Assembly: GCA_026002835.1 (NCBI GenBank)
Contig: BPGC01000002.1
Location: 178,622 to 242,621 of the forward strand
DNA length: 64,000 bases
Origin: Candidatus Nitrosocaldaceae archaeon
Lineage (GTDB): Archaea; Thermoproteota; Nitrososphaeria; Nitrososphaerales; Nitrosocaldaceae
Reading direction: 5' to 3'
Shown here: positions 9,275 to 18,835 of the stretch, piece by piece
Layout: each line of letters begins with the position of its first letter
How positions within the stretch are numbered: position 1 is the first letter of the stretch
Made by a program: the position numbers and the translations under genes
The notes under the pieces: generated by a model
The model's input: the letters and a program-made list of their open reading frames with translations, nothing else
Told to the model about the DNA's origin: nothing
The model's database searches: none

Positions 9275-9600
9275 TCTGTTATATCTTTATCCTCTCCAGC
9301 AAATACATACAATGCAATCAATTCTTTTGTATTACCATGAAATTTATGTTTTGTATATGCTGGAACAAAGATTATCTTGCCTTCTTTAACTTCTATATCT
9401 TTATCATCTACTCTTAGGTATCCATCACCTTTTATTATATAATATATCTCATCATAAAGATGAGGATCTTGAGGATCTTCTTGCTCTGGTTTTAATCTTA
9501 ATACACCAACTGCCATACTATCTTTGCATAAGAATGTATCATACCAATCATCTCTATCCTTAAGTTTAGTAATTATTGATGGGAGATAATATTCATCCAT
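9271..9600 (-). CDS. Cupin-domain protein
   Basis: A single small beta-barrel (109 aa). Cupin motif 1 is seen as DEIYYIIKGDGYLRVDD and motif 2 as VPAYTKHKFHGN; a metal-binding His and Glu are present in part. Function cannot be inferred beyond a possible small-molecule-binding or isomerase role. The start overlaps the end of the upstream gene at 9593-10105 by 8 bp, so the two form an operon. Confidence 0.75.
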   Translation of the reverse strand: MDEYYLPSIITKLKDRDDWYDTFLCKDSMAVGVLRLKPEQEDPQDPHLYDEIYYIIKGDGYLRVDDKDIEVKEGKIIFVPAYTKHKFHGNTKELIALYVFAGEDKDITD

Positions 9601-10105
9601 TAGTTATATGCTCTACAAATTCACTTATAAAATCTTCCAAGCCTTGGTTCTTCCTTAGTAGATAGTATAACTCCTCAGTAGATGAATGAAAGTCTAATCC
9701 TAGAGTCTGTGCTAGATATCCTGATAGATAACTTAATATCAATCTCCTAATTATTATATCTCTGCCATATCTAGAAGAATCGCCCTTAAGTTCAGTTATA
9801 GCATTTCTAATATAAAGTTCTAGGTATCTATCCTTTGCCTCTCTACTCTTACTATAGAATGATAAGGCTTTATTCCTAGCCTTCATATGTACATTTTCTA
9901 TAACTTCTATAAACTCTTGGTTAAGCTCTAGATCATCATTAAGTATATTACTAAGAGTATCTGCTGCATCTGATTCACTAATGTTCAACTCTTTAGCTAT
10001 CTGAAATATCATATGACATGGGATACAAGAATCGTTATATTTATACTCATCAATATTATTTGTTATAGCATTTATCTCTCTTCTTATTATATCTTTAGCA
10101 TCCAT
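9593..10105 (-). CDS. Hypothetical helical protein
   Basis: A 170-aa, mostly helical and charged soluble protein with one CIPCH motif (residues 27-31), which could bind a metal or be redox active. The C-terminal half contains amphipathic helices ending in EFVEHITNG. No family is recognised. It is the promoter-proximal gene of a pair with the cupin protein, overlapping by 8 bp. Confidence 0.65.
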   Translation of the reverse strand: MDAKDIIRREINAITNNIDEYKYNDSCIPCHMIFQIAKELNISESDAADTLSNILNDDLELNQEFIEVIENVHMKARNKALSFYSKSREAKDRYLELYIRNAITELKGDSSRYGRDIIIRRLILSYLSGYLAQTLGLDFHSSTEELYYLLRKNQGLEDFISEFVEHITNG

Positions 10106-10181
10106 ACCCTTATATAAATACTAATCATTTTTAAATATTAAAGCAATTACCTTTATATCGAATTTATGCATAACTAATTCT

Positions 10182-12503
10182 ATGAAATATAGTATATTAC
10201 TAGCATCTTTACTGCTAGCCTCTGTTATACCTATTAATGCATCTAATTATATAACTATAATCATAGAGTTTGATGGTATAGATGCTGATAAAGCCATAAA
10301 GATGCTTAATAATTATGATTTAGAACCGATTAAAAGGTTAGAATATACGTTTAATGGATATATTGTTAAGATAAAAGCAGATCAGATAGAGAGATTGGAA
10401 GAAGAGAATGTTATAAAGAATATATTTTATGATGAACCTATTAGGATTAAGAAGAATGAGCAAAGCAATCTTGAACTTATAGGTATTGATGATTATGTTA
10501 CATATAATGGAATGAATGTAACTGGTAAAGGTGTTACTGTAGCGCTGATAGATACTGGAGTTGATTATACTCACAACGATTTAAGAGATGTTAAAGGTTA
10601 CGATTTCCTTGATAAAGATAATGATCCAAGAGATGTAGATGGACATGGCACAATGGTTGCTGGAATAATAGCTGCTGATGGAGCTATAAAAGGAGTAGCT
10701 CCAGATGTAGATATAATAGTATATAGAATAGCATCTGGTGATAGGTATATCTCTACAAGTGAGATGATAACTGCTATTGAAAAGGCTGCTGAAGATCAAG
10801 CAGATATACTTAACATAAGTATAGGTTTAGATCATATAAATGAAAGCATAGATAGAGCCGTCAATAATCTTGTAGATAAAGGTATAATAGTTGTAGCAGC
10901 AGCTGGAAATGATGGGGAGGCTGGGTTTGAGACTATAAAAAGCCCAGGCTCTGCTATGAAAGCCATAACAGTTGGTGCTACATTAAATAATATCCAAGAG
11001 CCATTGTTCGCTACTCTAAAGGTTATAGGTCATGAAGAGTTAATATTCCATCCAATTCCTATGGAAGATACAGTATATGCTAGCGAGCCTATAAGAAGCG
11101 AGTTGGTATTTGTTAACTATGCTACAGAAGGTGATGTTAAAGATCTAATATTAGAAGGTAAGATAGCATTAGCTGAGAGAGGAGGTCCTATTAAAGTAAC
11201 CAATGGAATAGAAGAGAGAGAGTTGGTATACTTTTCAGATAAAGAGTATAACGTAGTCAATAAAGGTGCTGCTGCTATAATTGTATATAATAATGAGGAA
11301 GGATTATTCAGAGGCAAACTGATCCATGAAGCAAATAAACCAGATTACAAGCCTACTATACCAGCTGTATCATTATCAAGAGAAGAAGGGTTGCTATTAA
11401 AGCAGTTGTTAGAGGAAGAGAAGAGAGTTATTGTAGAGTTAAAGGTATATAGCGATCCTAATATAATAGCAGAATTTAGTGCAAAAGGACCGGTATCAGC
11501 ATTCTATATGAAACCAGATCTAGTAGCTCCAGGAGTTATGATAAATTCTACGTTCATAGATAATAGTTATAATCTATCAACTGGGACTAGTTTTGCTGCA
11601 CCACATGTTAGCGGTGCAGCGGCATTATTGCTACAATTGCATCCTAATTTAAAGCCAGAAGAAGTAGCATCTATACTAGTAACAACTGCGGATCCTTTAA
11701 TAGATCCATTTGGCAATTATTACTCATTTGATGTTGCTGGAGCTGGAAGGCTTAATGTTACAAAAGCTATAAATTCTAATATAATAGCAGAACCATATTA
11801 CGCAATCTTGCATGTATCTCCAAATACAAATGCAAGTAAGATAATAGAACTTAGAAGTATTAAAGAACCAATTGATATTGTTAATGTTACTGCTGAGTTC
11901 TTTATGTTTGACAATCTACCGATATCTGAATATAAACCAGCAATTGATCTGGATTGGAAGAGAATAGATGATAATATACAATTGATAATAAATGCTACTG
12001 CTAATAATATAATTGAAGGACGGTATCAAGGAAGGATATACATAGATACAAATGAAGAAAGAATCTCTATACCTTTAATAATATATAGTAGCAAAGTAAA
12101 TATTAATGCAACAAATGAGGATGGCTTGATAAAATTATCCCTAGATCTTAATGAAGAATGGGAATCCGCAAAGGTGAAGATAATAAATCCAGAGAACAAC
12201 TTTAAGCAAGTGTTAACATTAACACCAACAAAGAATACACTTAACATAAGAGCTGATGCTAGAGGCGAGCATTGGATCGATGTATCTATAATAGGCAGTA
12301 ATGGTATAACCAATGCATTTACTACATTATATGTGAACAGTGCTAACAGATACGATTCTAATATGATCTATTTTGTAGATGATATAATACCTTTAAAAGA
12401 ATCGCTTATAATAATTGGCTTTCTAGCGGTAATAAGCGTTATAGTATTGATAATTAAAAACAAGCATAGAAAAGAAAAGAGTATAATTGATGACTTTTAC
12501 TAA
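10182..12503 (+). CDS. Membrane-anchored subtilisin-like serine protease (S8) with PA domain
   Basis: Signal peptide at 1-20, then a short propeptide-like domain to about 90. The catalytic triad is visible: Asp124 (ALIDTGVDYTHNDL), His155 (DGHGTMVAG) and Ser470 (GTSFAAPHVSG), with the oxyanion Asn in AAAGNDG near 243. A protease-associated (PA) insertion lies between the Asn and Ser blocks (about 285-440). A beta-rich domain follows, and a C-terminal membrane helix (about 742-760) with a KNKHRKEK tail anchors it outside the cell. It likely processes surface or secreted proteins. It converges on pckA with a 4-bp overlap. Confidence 0.9.
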   Translation: MKYSILLASLLLASVIPINASNYITIIIEFDGIDADKAIKMLNNYDLEPIKRLEYTFNGYIVKIKADQIERLEEENVIKNIFYDEPIRIKKNEQSNLELIGIDDYVTYNGMNVTGKGVTVALIDTGVDYTHNDLRDVKGYDFLDKDNDPRDVDGHGTMVAGIIAADGAIKGVAPDVDIIVYRIASGDRYISTSEMITAIEKAAEDQADILNISIGLDHINESIDRAVNNLVDKGIIVVAAAGNDGEAGFETIKSPGSAMKAITVGATLNNIQEPLFATLKVIGHEELIFHPIPMEDTVYASEPIRSELVFVNYATEGDVKDLILEGKIALAERGGPIKVTNGIEERELVYFSDKEYNVVNKGAAAIIVYNNEEGLFRGKLIHEANKPDYKPTIPAVSLSREEGLLLKQLLEEEKRVIVELKVYSDPNIIAEFSAKGPVSAFYMKPDLVAPGVMINSTFIDNSYNLSTGTSFAAPHVSGAAALLLQLHPNLKPEEVASILVTTADPLIDPFGNYYSFDVAGAGRLNVTKAINSNIIAEPYYAILHVSPNTNASKIIELRSIKEPIDIVNVTAEFFMFDNLPISEYKPAIDLDWKRIDDNIQLIINATANNIIEGRYQGRIYIDTNEERISIPLIIYSSKVNINATNEDGLIKLSLDLNEEWESAKVKIINPENNFKQVLTLTPTKNTLNIRADARGEHWIDVSIIGSNGITNAFTTLYVNSANRYDSNMIYFVDDIIPLKESLIIIGFLAVISVIVLIIKNKHRKEKSIIDDFY

Positions 12504-14089
12504 TATACATTAGGTCCAGCCAATCTTATCTCTTCTGGTATATCGCTAAACTTTTTAAAGTTTTCGATGAATAATTTTGCCAATCTCTTTGCAGCTATAT
12601 CATAAGCATCCTTCTCATGCCATGTATTCCTAGGGTTTAACAATTCGCTAGGAACACCTGGACATTGCGTAGGAACATCTAAATTAAATATCTCATCATG
12701 CACAAACTCATACTTCTCAATCTCTCCACTTATTGCTGCTCTAACCATGGCTCTAGTATGCTGTATCTTTATCCTACTACCTATACCATATGGTCCTCCA
12801 GTCCAGCCTGTATTTACTAGATACACTCTAGTCTTATACTCATCTATCTTTCTGCCAAGCATCTCTGCATAAACCTTAGCTGGTCTTGGTAAAAATGGTG
12901 CTGCAAAGCATGTAGAGAATACCTCTTTAGGTTTAGTAATTCCTCTCTCTGTTCCAGCTAATTTGCTTGTATAACCAGATAAGAAGTGATACATAGCTCC
13001 TTCTTTTGTAAGCCTTGCTAATGGTGGCATGACTCCAAATGCATCTGCGGTTAAGAATAATATAACTTTTGGATGTGGTGCTATACTTGGAATTACTGCT
13101 CCTGGTATATAATGCAATGGATATGCTACCCTCGTATTCTCAGTTATACTATTATCAGCAAAGTCTGGTTCATTGTTATCTTTTAATACAACATTCTCCA
13201 TTATAGATCCTTCTCTAATCGCACTCCATATCTGAGGTTCGTTCTCCTTCTTGAGATTAATACATTTTGCATAACATCCTCCTTCAAAGTTGAATACACA
13301 ATCATCTGACCATCCATGTTCATCATCACCGATCAATCTTCTCTCTGGATCTGCAGAAAGGCTAGTTTTACCAGTTCCAGATAATCCGAAGAATAATGCT
13401 GTATCATTATCTTTGCCTATATTTGCAGAACAATGCATTGGAAATATACCTTTATCTGGCATGTAATAATTCATTGCAGAGAATACAGACTTTTTGATCT
13501 CTCCAGCATATTTTGTTGCTCCTATCAATGTTATCTTATGCTTCAAGTTTATCAGTATGAATGCTTCACTTCTAGTCCCATCTATATCTGGATTAGCGCT
13601 ATAACTATTCATCGAGATAACTATAAACTCTGGATTATAATTCTTCAACTCTTCTTCATCTGGTCTTATGAACAATTGTCTAGCAAATAGATTCTGCCAT
13701 GCAGTATCTGTTATTACTCTAACACTCATCCTAGCTTTTGGATCTGCTCCTACAAAACCATCAAATACAAACACATCCTCTAATTTATTGACATGCTCAT
13801 TTATCTTCCTAAATAGATTGAAGAATCGATCTTCTGGGAATGGATGGTTTATATTATTCCAATCTACAGTATTGCTAGTAAGATCATCTTTTACAATAAA
13901 TCTATCTTCTGGAGATCTTCCAGTATATTTACCAGTATATACAGTTAATGCACCCATTGATGATATAACTCCTTCTCCTCTATCAACTGCCAATCTAGTT
14001 AACTCCTTATCAGATAAATTTCTATGAATATTGTTAGCCTTTATGTTAAGAGCCTCTAGCTCTAATTTGAGTTCTGCTATCTCTTTCAT
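12500..14089 (-). CDS. pckA: Phosphoenolpyruvate carboxykinase (ATP)
   Basis: ATP-dependent PEPCK of normal length (529 aa). TGRSPEDR at 56-63 binds the substrate, GLSGTGKT at 235-242 is the P-loop (kinase-1a), and GDDEHGW at 254-260 is the metal-binding kinase-2 motif. The enzyme interconverts oxaloacetate and PEP, giving gluconeogenic carbon from the TCA/3HP-4HB intermediates of an autotrophic ammonia oxidiser. It is a single-gene unit; the ATG at 14089 follows an SD-like GGGAGAT in the 5' region. Confidence 0.95.
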   Translation of the reverse strand: MKEIAELKLELEALNIKANNIHRNLSDKELTRLAVDRGEGVISSMGALTVYTGKYTGRSPEDRFIVKDDLTSNTVDWNNINHPFPEDRFFNLFRKINEHVNKLEDVFVFDGFVGADPKARMSVRVITDTAWQNLFARQLFIRPDEEELKNYNPEFIVISMNSYSANPDIDGTRSEAFILINLKHKITLIGATKYAGEIKKSVFSAMNYYMPDKGIFPMHCSANIGKDNDTALFFGLSGTGKTSLSADPERRLIGDDEHGWSDDCVFNFEGGCYAKCINLKKENEPQIWSAIREGSIMENVVLKDNNEPDFADNSITENTRVAYPLHYIPGAVIPSIAPHPKVILFLTADAFGVMPPLARLTKEGAMYHFLSGYTSKLAGTERGITKPKEVFSTCFAAPFLPRPAKVYAEMLGRKIDEYKTRVYLVNTGWTGGPYGIGSRIKIQHTRAMVRAAISGEIEKYEFVHDEIFNLDVPTQCPGVPSELLNPRNTWHEKDAYDIAAKRLAKLFIENFKKFSDIPEEIRLAGPNVY

Positions 14090-14156
14090 TGGGAGATAAA
14101 CTTACCAATAACTAATATTTAAGCGTTAAAGTATTAATAAATAGTAATGATCAATG

Positions 14157-15242
14157 CTATACAAAAATTATCTTATTTAGATATAATTCTAACAATATAA
14201 TTGCTATTATCAATGATAATAATGATAATGCTGCTTTAATAGCAACTTTCTTTGCTTTTTGTTTCTCATAATATCTTCTAGGCGAAACGCCTTTTATTAC
14301 AAATATTAATACCATACCCATTATCATCCCTACTACATTCTCAAACAATATTATAAGTGCTCCAAATGCTATTGTTACATCATTTAAACCTAAACCTAAA
14401 CCACTTACGGTAGCTGGAGGGATCAATGCAACAGCTATAGCAACACCTACTATAATCTCTGGTAATGCTGATAATAATGCTATACCACCAGCTATTCCTA
14501 ATATTACAGCTATCAATATATCAGTTGGTTGAGGATTGGTTCTAAGCATTATCTCTTTAGTTATCTCTATATCGATAAAGTATGATAATACAGATGTTAC
14601 TGCCATTGCTAATAATATGCTCGATGTTAATAGATATGTTATATAGAGTAATGATTGATTTATCTGCTTCTGTCTTCCCAGTATGCTATTCAATGCTAAT
14701 GATGTTATTGGACTTAATAATGGAGATATAAGCATGGCACCAATTATTACAGCAACGTTATCTGTTACCAAACCTACTAATGCTATTATAGTAGCAATTA
14801 GTGTCATAAAGTATAGATCTATCTTACGTTTTAGAAAAGCATCGGTCTTTGTAACTAAACTTTCTATAGTTGTAGGTTTCGGTTTATACAAACCTTGTTT
14901 TATAAAATCATTAACTAGCATCTTTAAGTATCTAGATATAGATGATTCTGCTCTATAATGAGTAATTATATTCAACTTTTGTTTATCCTTGATTATGTTA
15001 ACAAATTTATCTAGAATTATATCTGTTAGTTCAGATGGTATGGTAATGATATAATAATAACATTCAAAGCCGTAAGACTCAGCCCTTGTTCTAACATATG
15101 GAACTTGGAACTCTTTTATTACTTTCTCTATATCTTCTACTTGATTAGGATATACCATAACTTCTATCCTTTCTACAGATACTGGAATATCATCCATTTC
15201 TTCCTTCTTATCTTTCCTTGTCTTATCATATGGTATACTCAA
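14157..15242 (-). CDS. DUF389 (TIGR00341-like) membrane protein
   Basis: A cytosolic N-terminal domain (about 1-135) is followed by at least six membrane segments with the DUF389 hallmark VIIGAMLISPLLSPI near 166-180 and IPPATVSGLG near 272. The C-terminal tail is basic then hydrophobic. The family is widespread in archaea and bacteria with no established transport substrate. No partner gene is apparent. Confidence 0.85.
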   Translation of the reverse strand: MSIPYDKTRKDKKEEMDDIPVSVERIEVMVYPNQVEDIEKVIKEFQVPYVRTRAESYGFECYYYIITIPSELTDIILDKFVNIIKDKQKLNIITHYRAESSISRYLKMLVNDFIKQGLYKPKPTTIESLVTKTDAFLKRKIDLYFMTLIATIIALVGLVTDNVAVIIGAMLISPLLSPITSLALNSILGRQKQINQSLLYITYLLTSSILLAMAVTSVLSYFIDIEITKEIMLRTNPQPTDILIAVILGIAGGIALLSALPEIIVGVAIAVALIPPATVSGLGLGLNDVTIAFGALIILFENVVGMIMGMVLIFVIKGVSPRRYYEKQKAKKVAIKAALSLLSLIIAIILLELYLNKIIFV

Positions 15243-15295
15243 TGTTAATTATAAATAACCTAAGTAATAAAAATGTAAAAAAGATTTAAATGATT

Positions 15296-15676
15296 TTACT
15301 GAGTTGGTTGTGGTCTTTTTGTTCTACTCATTGCGAATAATGCTGCTGATATCGCTCCAAATATTCCTATTAATGCTCCTAAGTAAATTGTAGCCTCACC
15401 TAATCCTTGTGCAAGCATAGATGTACCAGAGCCTCTATATGGATTGTCTGCATTAGCTTGAGCATATACTTGCTTCCTTGCAGCAAGAATGTTCTGCTGG
15501 TTACACTCAAACTCTGGTATACCTAATTTCTTACACTCTTCTAACTCTGCTTCAGTAACTTTTAATTCTTCACCTCTGCCTCCAGAGTATAACTGAGCAT
15601 ATGCTATATCAGCATAAGCCAAGGCTCCTACAAACAACGCCATCAGTCCCAGACCATAGACCGCTAGTCTATTCAT
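15296..15676 (-). CDS. Small secreted/membrane protein with Cys pair, possibly AMO-associated
   Basis: An N-terminal signal or membrane helix ends near AYAQ, followed by a charged extracellular segment with two cysteines (LEECKKLGIPEFECNQQN), a linker DNPYRGSGTSM, one membrane helix (GLGEATIYLGALIGIFGAI) and a short RTKRPQPTQ tail. I prefer the ATG at 15676 to the one at 15688: a TATA box (ATATATAA complement, 15699-15706) lies about 27 bp upstream of it, fitting a leaderless mRNA. Clean codon use and a strong promoter suggest high expression. The architecture recalls the small helical subunits proposed for archaeal ammonia monooxygenase (AmoX/Y/Z), but I cannot confirm homology. Confidence 0.7.
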   Translation of the reverse strand: MNRLAVYGLGLMALFVGALAYADIAYAQLYSGGRGEELKVTEAELEECKKLGIPEFECNQQNILAARKQVYAQANADNPYRGSGTSMLAQGLGEATIYLGALIGIFGAISAALFAMSRTKRPQPTQ

Positions 15677-15698
15677 CAATACTATCATCTCGGTTATT

Positions 15699-15706
15699 AT
15701 ATATAA
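15699..15706 (-). promoter_or_regulatory. TATA box of the 130-codon membrane protein gene
   Basis: A TTATATAT element on the minus strand whose centre lies about 27 bp before the ATG at 15676, the spacing expected for an archaeal leaderless transcript. This is what decides the start codon choice for the gene. Confidence 0.5.
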
Positions 15707-15809
15707 CTTTTATGTCAAGAATAATTCTTTATAAGATTATAAAACAGTTGAATTATATGTATAAGCGATTAATATAAACCTATTATTAAAGACAAAAATA
15801 ATTAAGGAG

Positions 15810-17456
15810 TTACATCTCTTCCATTCCTTCTTCGCCCATTCCTCCAGGTCCCTTCTTGCCTCCTCCACTCTCCTTAGGCTTGCTTGCTGCTATAACATCA
15901 TCAATCCTTAATATCATACATGCTGCTTCAGTAGCAGATGCTAATATCTGTTCTTTAACTGCTGCTGGTTCAATTACATTGTATTTACTTAAATCATCAA
16001 CTTTGCCTTTCTGTATGTTAATTCCATAAGTAGGCTTATCACTCTCTTCCTGCTTTGCTCTTAATGTTACTTGTGTATCTATAGGATCCATACCTGCATT
16101 CTCTGCTAATACTAATGGTATTGTCTCTAATGCATCTGCAAACTTTTGTACTGCTAGTTGTTCTCTACCTGATAATTTGTTTGAATACTCTCTTAACTTA
16201 TTAGCAATATATGCTTCTGGTGCTCCTCCTCCTACTACTATAGCTGGTTTCTCTAGAACATCTTTAACTACCATCAATGCATCATGTAATGATCTCTCTG
16301 CTTCATCAACTACTCTTTGTGATCCTCCTCTAACTAATATGCTAACAGCTTTAGGATCTTTACAACCTTCAATGAATACCCATTTATCTGTCTCTATCTT
16401 CCTCTCTTCAACTAGAGCTGCTGAACCTAGATCTTTACTTGTTAACTCTTCGATATTGGTAACTATTCTTGCTCCAGTAGCCTTTGCTAGTTTATGCATA
16501 TCTGATTCCTTTACTCTTCTTACTGCTAATATTCCAGCTTTTGCTAGATAATGCTGTGCCATATCATCTATGCCCTTCTGGCAGATTACTACATTAGCAC
16601 CTACTTCAGCAATCTTATCTACCATAGCTTTAAGCATTCTATTCTCTTCTTCTAGGAAGAGTTTCATCTGTTCTGGAGAACTTATATTGATCTTAGCATC
16701 AAACTCGGTCTTCTCTATCTCTAATGGTGCATTTATTAGAGCAATCTTTGCTTCCTTTACTCTCTTTGGCATACCTCCATGAACTACTTCTTTATCCAAT
16801 ACTATACCTTTGATCAATTGTGTATCGCTTATCGAACCTCCAGCCTTCTTCTCTACTTTTATATCATCGATATCTACTTTGTAACTGCCGTTTTTGGGTT
16901 CTGCAACTGTTAATGCTGCCTCTATAACAATATCTGCTAGTTTATCTGCAACTGCAGATACTAGTTTGGATCTCATTGATGTTATCGCTATATTCTTTAA
17001 TACCTGCTTATCATTTGGATCTACCTTAGTTGCTACATTATTCAATATCTCATGTGCTTTTGTTAATGCCTTCTTATAACCATCAACTATTATTGTAGGA
17101 TGAACATTCATCTCTAAAAGTTCTTCAGCCTTCTCTAACAATGCTCCAGCTAATACTACTGATGATGTAGTTCCATCTCCTACCTCATTATCTACACTTT
17201 TAGCAATCTCTACCATCATCTTCGCTGCTGGATGCTGAACATCCATCTCTTTAAGGATTGTTGCACCATCGTTTGTTATTGTAACATCTCCTAGGGTATC
17301 TACAAGCATCTTATCCATACCTCTAGGACCTAAACTGCTTCTAACTATCTCTGCTACTATCTTTGCTGCAGTTATATTATTCTTCTGAGCATCTTTCCCT
17401 TTAGTTTGAGTTGTTCCTTCTTTAAGAATTAAAACTGGAACTTGTTGCATAGCCAA
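15810..17456 (-). CDS. thsA: Thermosome subunit (group II chaperonin)
   Basis: Full-length (548 aa) archaeal chaperonin. The ATP-binding [11 protein letters not shown] and NDGATIL motifs lie near the N terminus, [15 protein letters not shown] near residue 95, GGGAPE near 405, and a GGM-rich C-terminal tail is typical. It folds cytosolic proteins in a double-ring complex. The first codon appears to be TTG at 17456: an SD-like GGTGAT lies 5 bases before it, while the ATG at 17450 would be 11 bases away. It is transcribed alone. Confidence 0.95.
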   Translation of the reverse strand: MAMQQVPVLILKEGTTQTKGKDAQKNNITAAKIVAEIVRSSLGPRGMDKMLVDTLGDVTITNDGATILKEMDVQHPAAKMMVEIAKSVDNEVGDGTTSSVVLAGALLEKAEELLEMNVHPTIIVDGYKKALTKAHEILNNVATKVDPNDKQVLKNIAITSMRSKLVSAVADKLADIVIEAALTVAEPKNGSYKVDIDDIKVEKKAGGSISDTQLIKGIVLDKEVVHGGMPKRVKEAKIALINAPLEIEKTEFDAKINISSPEQMKLFLEEENRMLKAMVDKIAEVGANVVICQKGIDDMAQHYLAKAGILAVRRVKESDMHKLAKATGARIVTNIEELTSKDLGSAALVEERKIETDKWVFIEGCKDPKAVSILVRGGSQRVVDEAERSLHDALMVVKDVLEKPAIVVGGGAPEAYIANKLREYSNKLSGREQLAVQKFADALETIPLVLAENAGMDPIDTQVTLRAKQEESDKPTYGINIQKGKVDDLSKYNVIEPAAVKEQILASATEAACMILRIDDVIAASKPKESGGGKKGPGGMGEEGMEEM

Positions 17457-17639
17457 TCTAAATCACCACTATTAATAATTATAACTGGGTTATTTTATGT
17501 TTTCGAAACCAATTTAAAGTATTATGATTTATATCTGAAAAATATCAGAGACATTCATGTTTTAAATTTAATATATTTCATAAAAATTATTAAGAATATG
17601 CGATATTGTGATAATATATAAGATTAATAATTTTTACAC

Positions 17640-17924
17640 TCATAAAGATGGAAGATTTGTAACTTTGCTACCATCTGCATCCTTGCTAACTTCCATATCT
17701 ATACATGGAAGGATTCTCGTTCCTATAACTCCTCTAATAACTCTGATCTTTCTCATAACTAACTCAAATATTGATCTAAAATCTTTTCCTTCAACTAATG
17801 CCATTATATCACAATGCTCAGATACAGCATATGCTTCTATAACACCATCGATACCTCTTATATAATCAGCAGATGCAAGTAGATCTCTGCCAGATTCTAT
17901 AAAGACTTCAACGTAAGCTCTCAT
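17640..17924 (-). CDS. Stand-alone Lrp/AsnC ligand-binding (RAM) domain protein
   Basis: A 94-aa protein comprising only the alpha/beta RAM domain of Lrp/AsnC regulators: YVEVFIESGRD...IRGIDGVIEAYAVSEHCDIMALVEGKD...VMRKIRVIRGVIGTRT-like pattern. It lacks a DNA-binding domain. Such stand-alone RAM proteins bind amino acids and may modulate full-length regulators. The winged-helix gene at 17986-18273 lies 61 bp upstream in the same orientation and could be a partner. Confidence 0.85.
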   Translation of the reverse strand: MRAYVEVFIESGRDLLASADYIRGIDGVIEAYAVSEHCDIMALVEGKDFRSIFELVMRKIRVIRGVIGTRILPCIDMEVSKDADGSKVTNLPSL

Positions 17925-17985
17925 ATGTATAGATGCCTCTAATATAATAAAAACTCGAATGTTAGAAATTTGATAAATAAATTGT

Positions 17986-18273
17986 TTATAGTTCTAGACC
18001 AAATGAGTTAGTCATCTCTTCAAACCTTTGATACATGCTAAGGTATTCCCTACCTTTCTCAGTTATAAGATATACATGTTTGCCATCTTCGTTCTTCTCC
18101 TCAATCAAACCAGCAGTAACTAACTGCCTTGATAATTTTGATAATCTGTTATATGAAAGGTTTGCCTTTCTTAATAATTGAGTTATATTAATACCTTGAG
18201 AACCAAAATCGTTAACTATCCTAAGCACATCACCAACGATCCTAACCCCATTCCTATATGATGAGAGAACCAT
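17986..18273 (-). CDS. Winged-helix transcriptional regulator
   Basis: A 95-aa single winged-helix domain: RIVNDFGSQGINITQLLRKANLSYNRLSKLSRQL forms the helix-turn-helix and the wing contains GLIEEKNEDGKHVYLITEKGREYL. The ITEKG motif is characteristic of the archaeal HTH_45/PadR-like small regulators. It is upstream of the RAM-domain gene in the same orientation. Targets unknown. Confidence 0.8.
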   Translation of the reverse strand: MVLSSYRNGVRIVGDVLRIVNDFGSQGINITQLLRKANLSYNRLSKLSRQLVTAGLIEEKNEDGKHVYLITEKGREYLSMYQRFEEMTNSFGLEL

Positions 18274-18388
18274 ACCATTATCTATATAGAGGCTGAGTGT
18301 AATAAATTTTGTGTTAAGCGTAAAATATTATATACAATAAACTATCATACTTTTCATAATCTAAAAATGGTTATTTATTTATATATAG

Positions 18389-18823
18389 CTAAAATAATTT
18401 AGATGCTTCATCCTTCAGTTCAGCAGCATCTTTATCTAACTTTTCTGCTAGGTATGAGTATACCGCTAATTTTAGCGTCTTTAATGATAATAGAGCACAT
18501 TTTATCCTTGCTGGACCTAGGTTTGTCAAGCCTAAAGATTCTAGTATGTCATCCTTGCCTATCTTCCTAACCTCATCTATAGTTTTACCAATAACCATCT
18601 CAGTAAGCATGGAGGCACTTGCTTGGCTTATTGCACATCCTTTACCATTGAACTTTACATCTACAACTTTACCATCTTCAAACTTTAACTGCATCTCAAT
18701 CTCATCACCACAAAGAGGATTGCTATCCCTTATAGAGACATCTGGCTTCTCTATCTTTCCATAATTTCTAGGATTTCTATAATAGTCAAGTATTATCTCT
18801 CTATATATATCAGATGTACCCAT
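18389..18823 (-). CDS. sufU: Fe-S cluster scaffold SufU/IscU
   Basis: Three conserved cysteines ligate the nascent cluster: NPLCGDEIE, GKGCAISQASASM and RIKCALL, in the usual U-type scaffold order. The intervening GDE/ASM pattern is of the SufU/IscU family. It is the last gene of the SUF operon, 12 bp after sufS, with an SD-like GAGGTGAT overlapping the sufS stop. It probably receives sulfur from SufS. Confidence 0.9.
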   Translation of the reverse strand: MGTSDIYREIILDYYRNPRNYGKIEKPDVSIRDSNPLCGDEIEMQLKFEDGKVVDVKFNGKGCAISQASASMLTEMVIGKTIDEVRKIGKDDILESLGLTNLGPARIKCALLSLKTLKLAVYSYLAEKLDKDAAELKDEASKLF

Positions 18824-18835
18824 AATCTAATCACC

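Noticed and set aside
16177..16551. Frame opposite the thermosome gene (124 codons), and similar frames opposite sufB, sod and others
   Set aside because: They are shadows of strongly coding genes on the other strand, with serine/leucine-rich, low-information translations.
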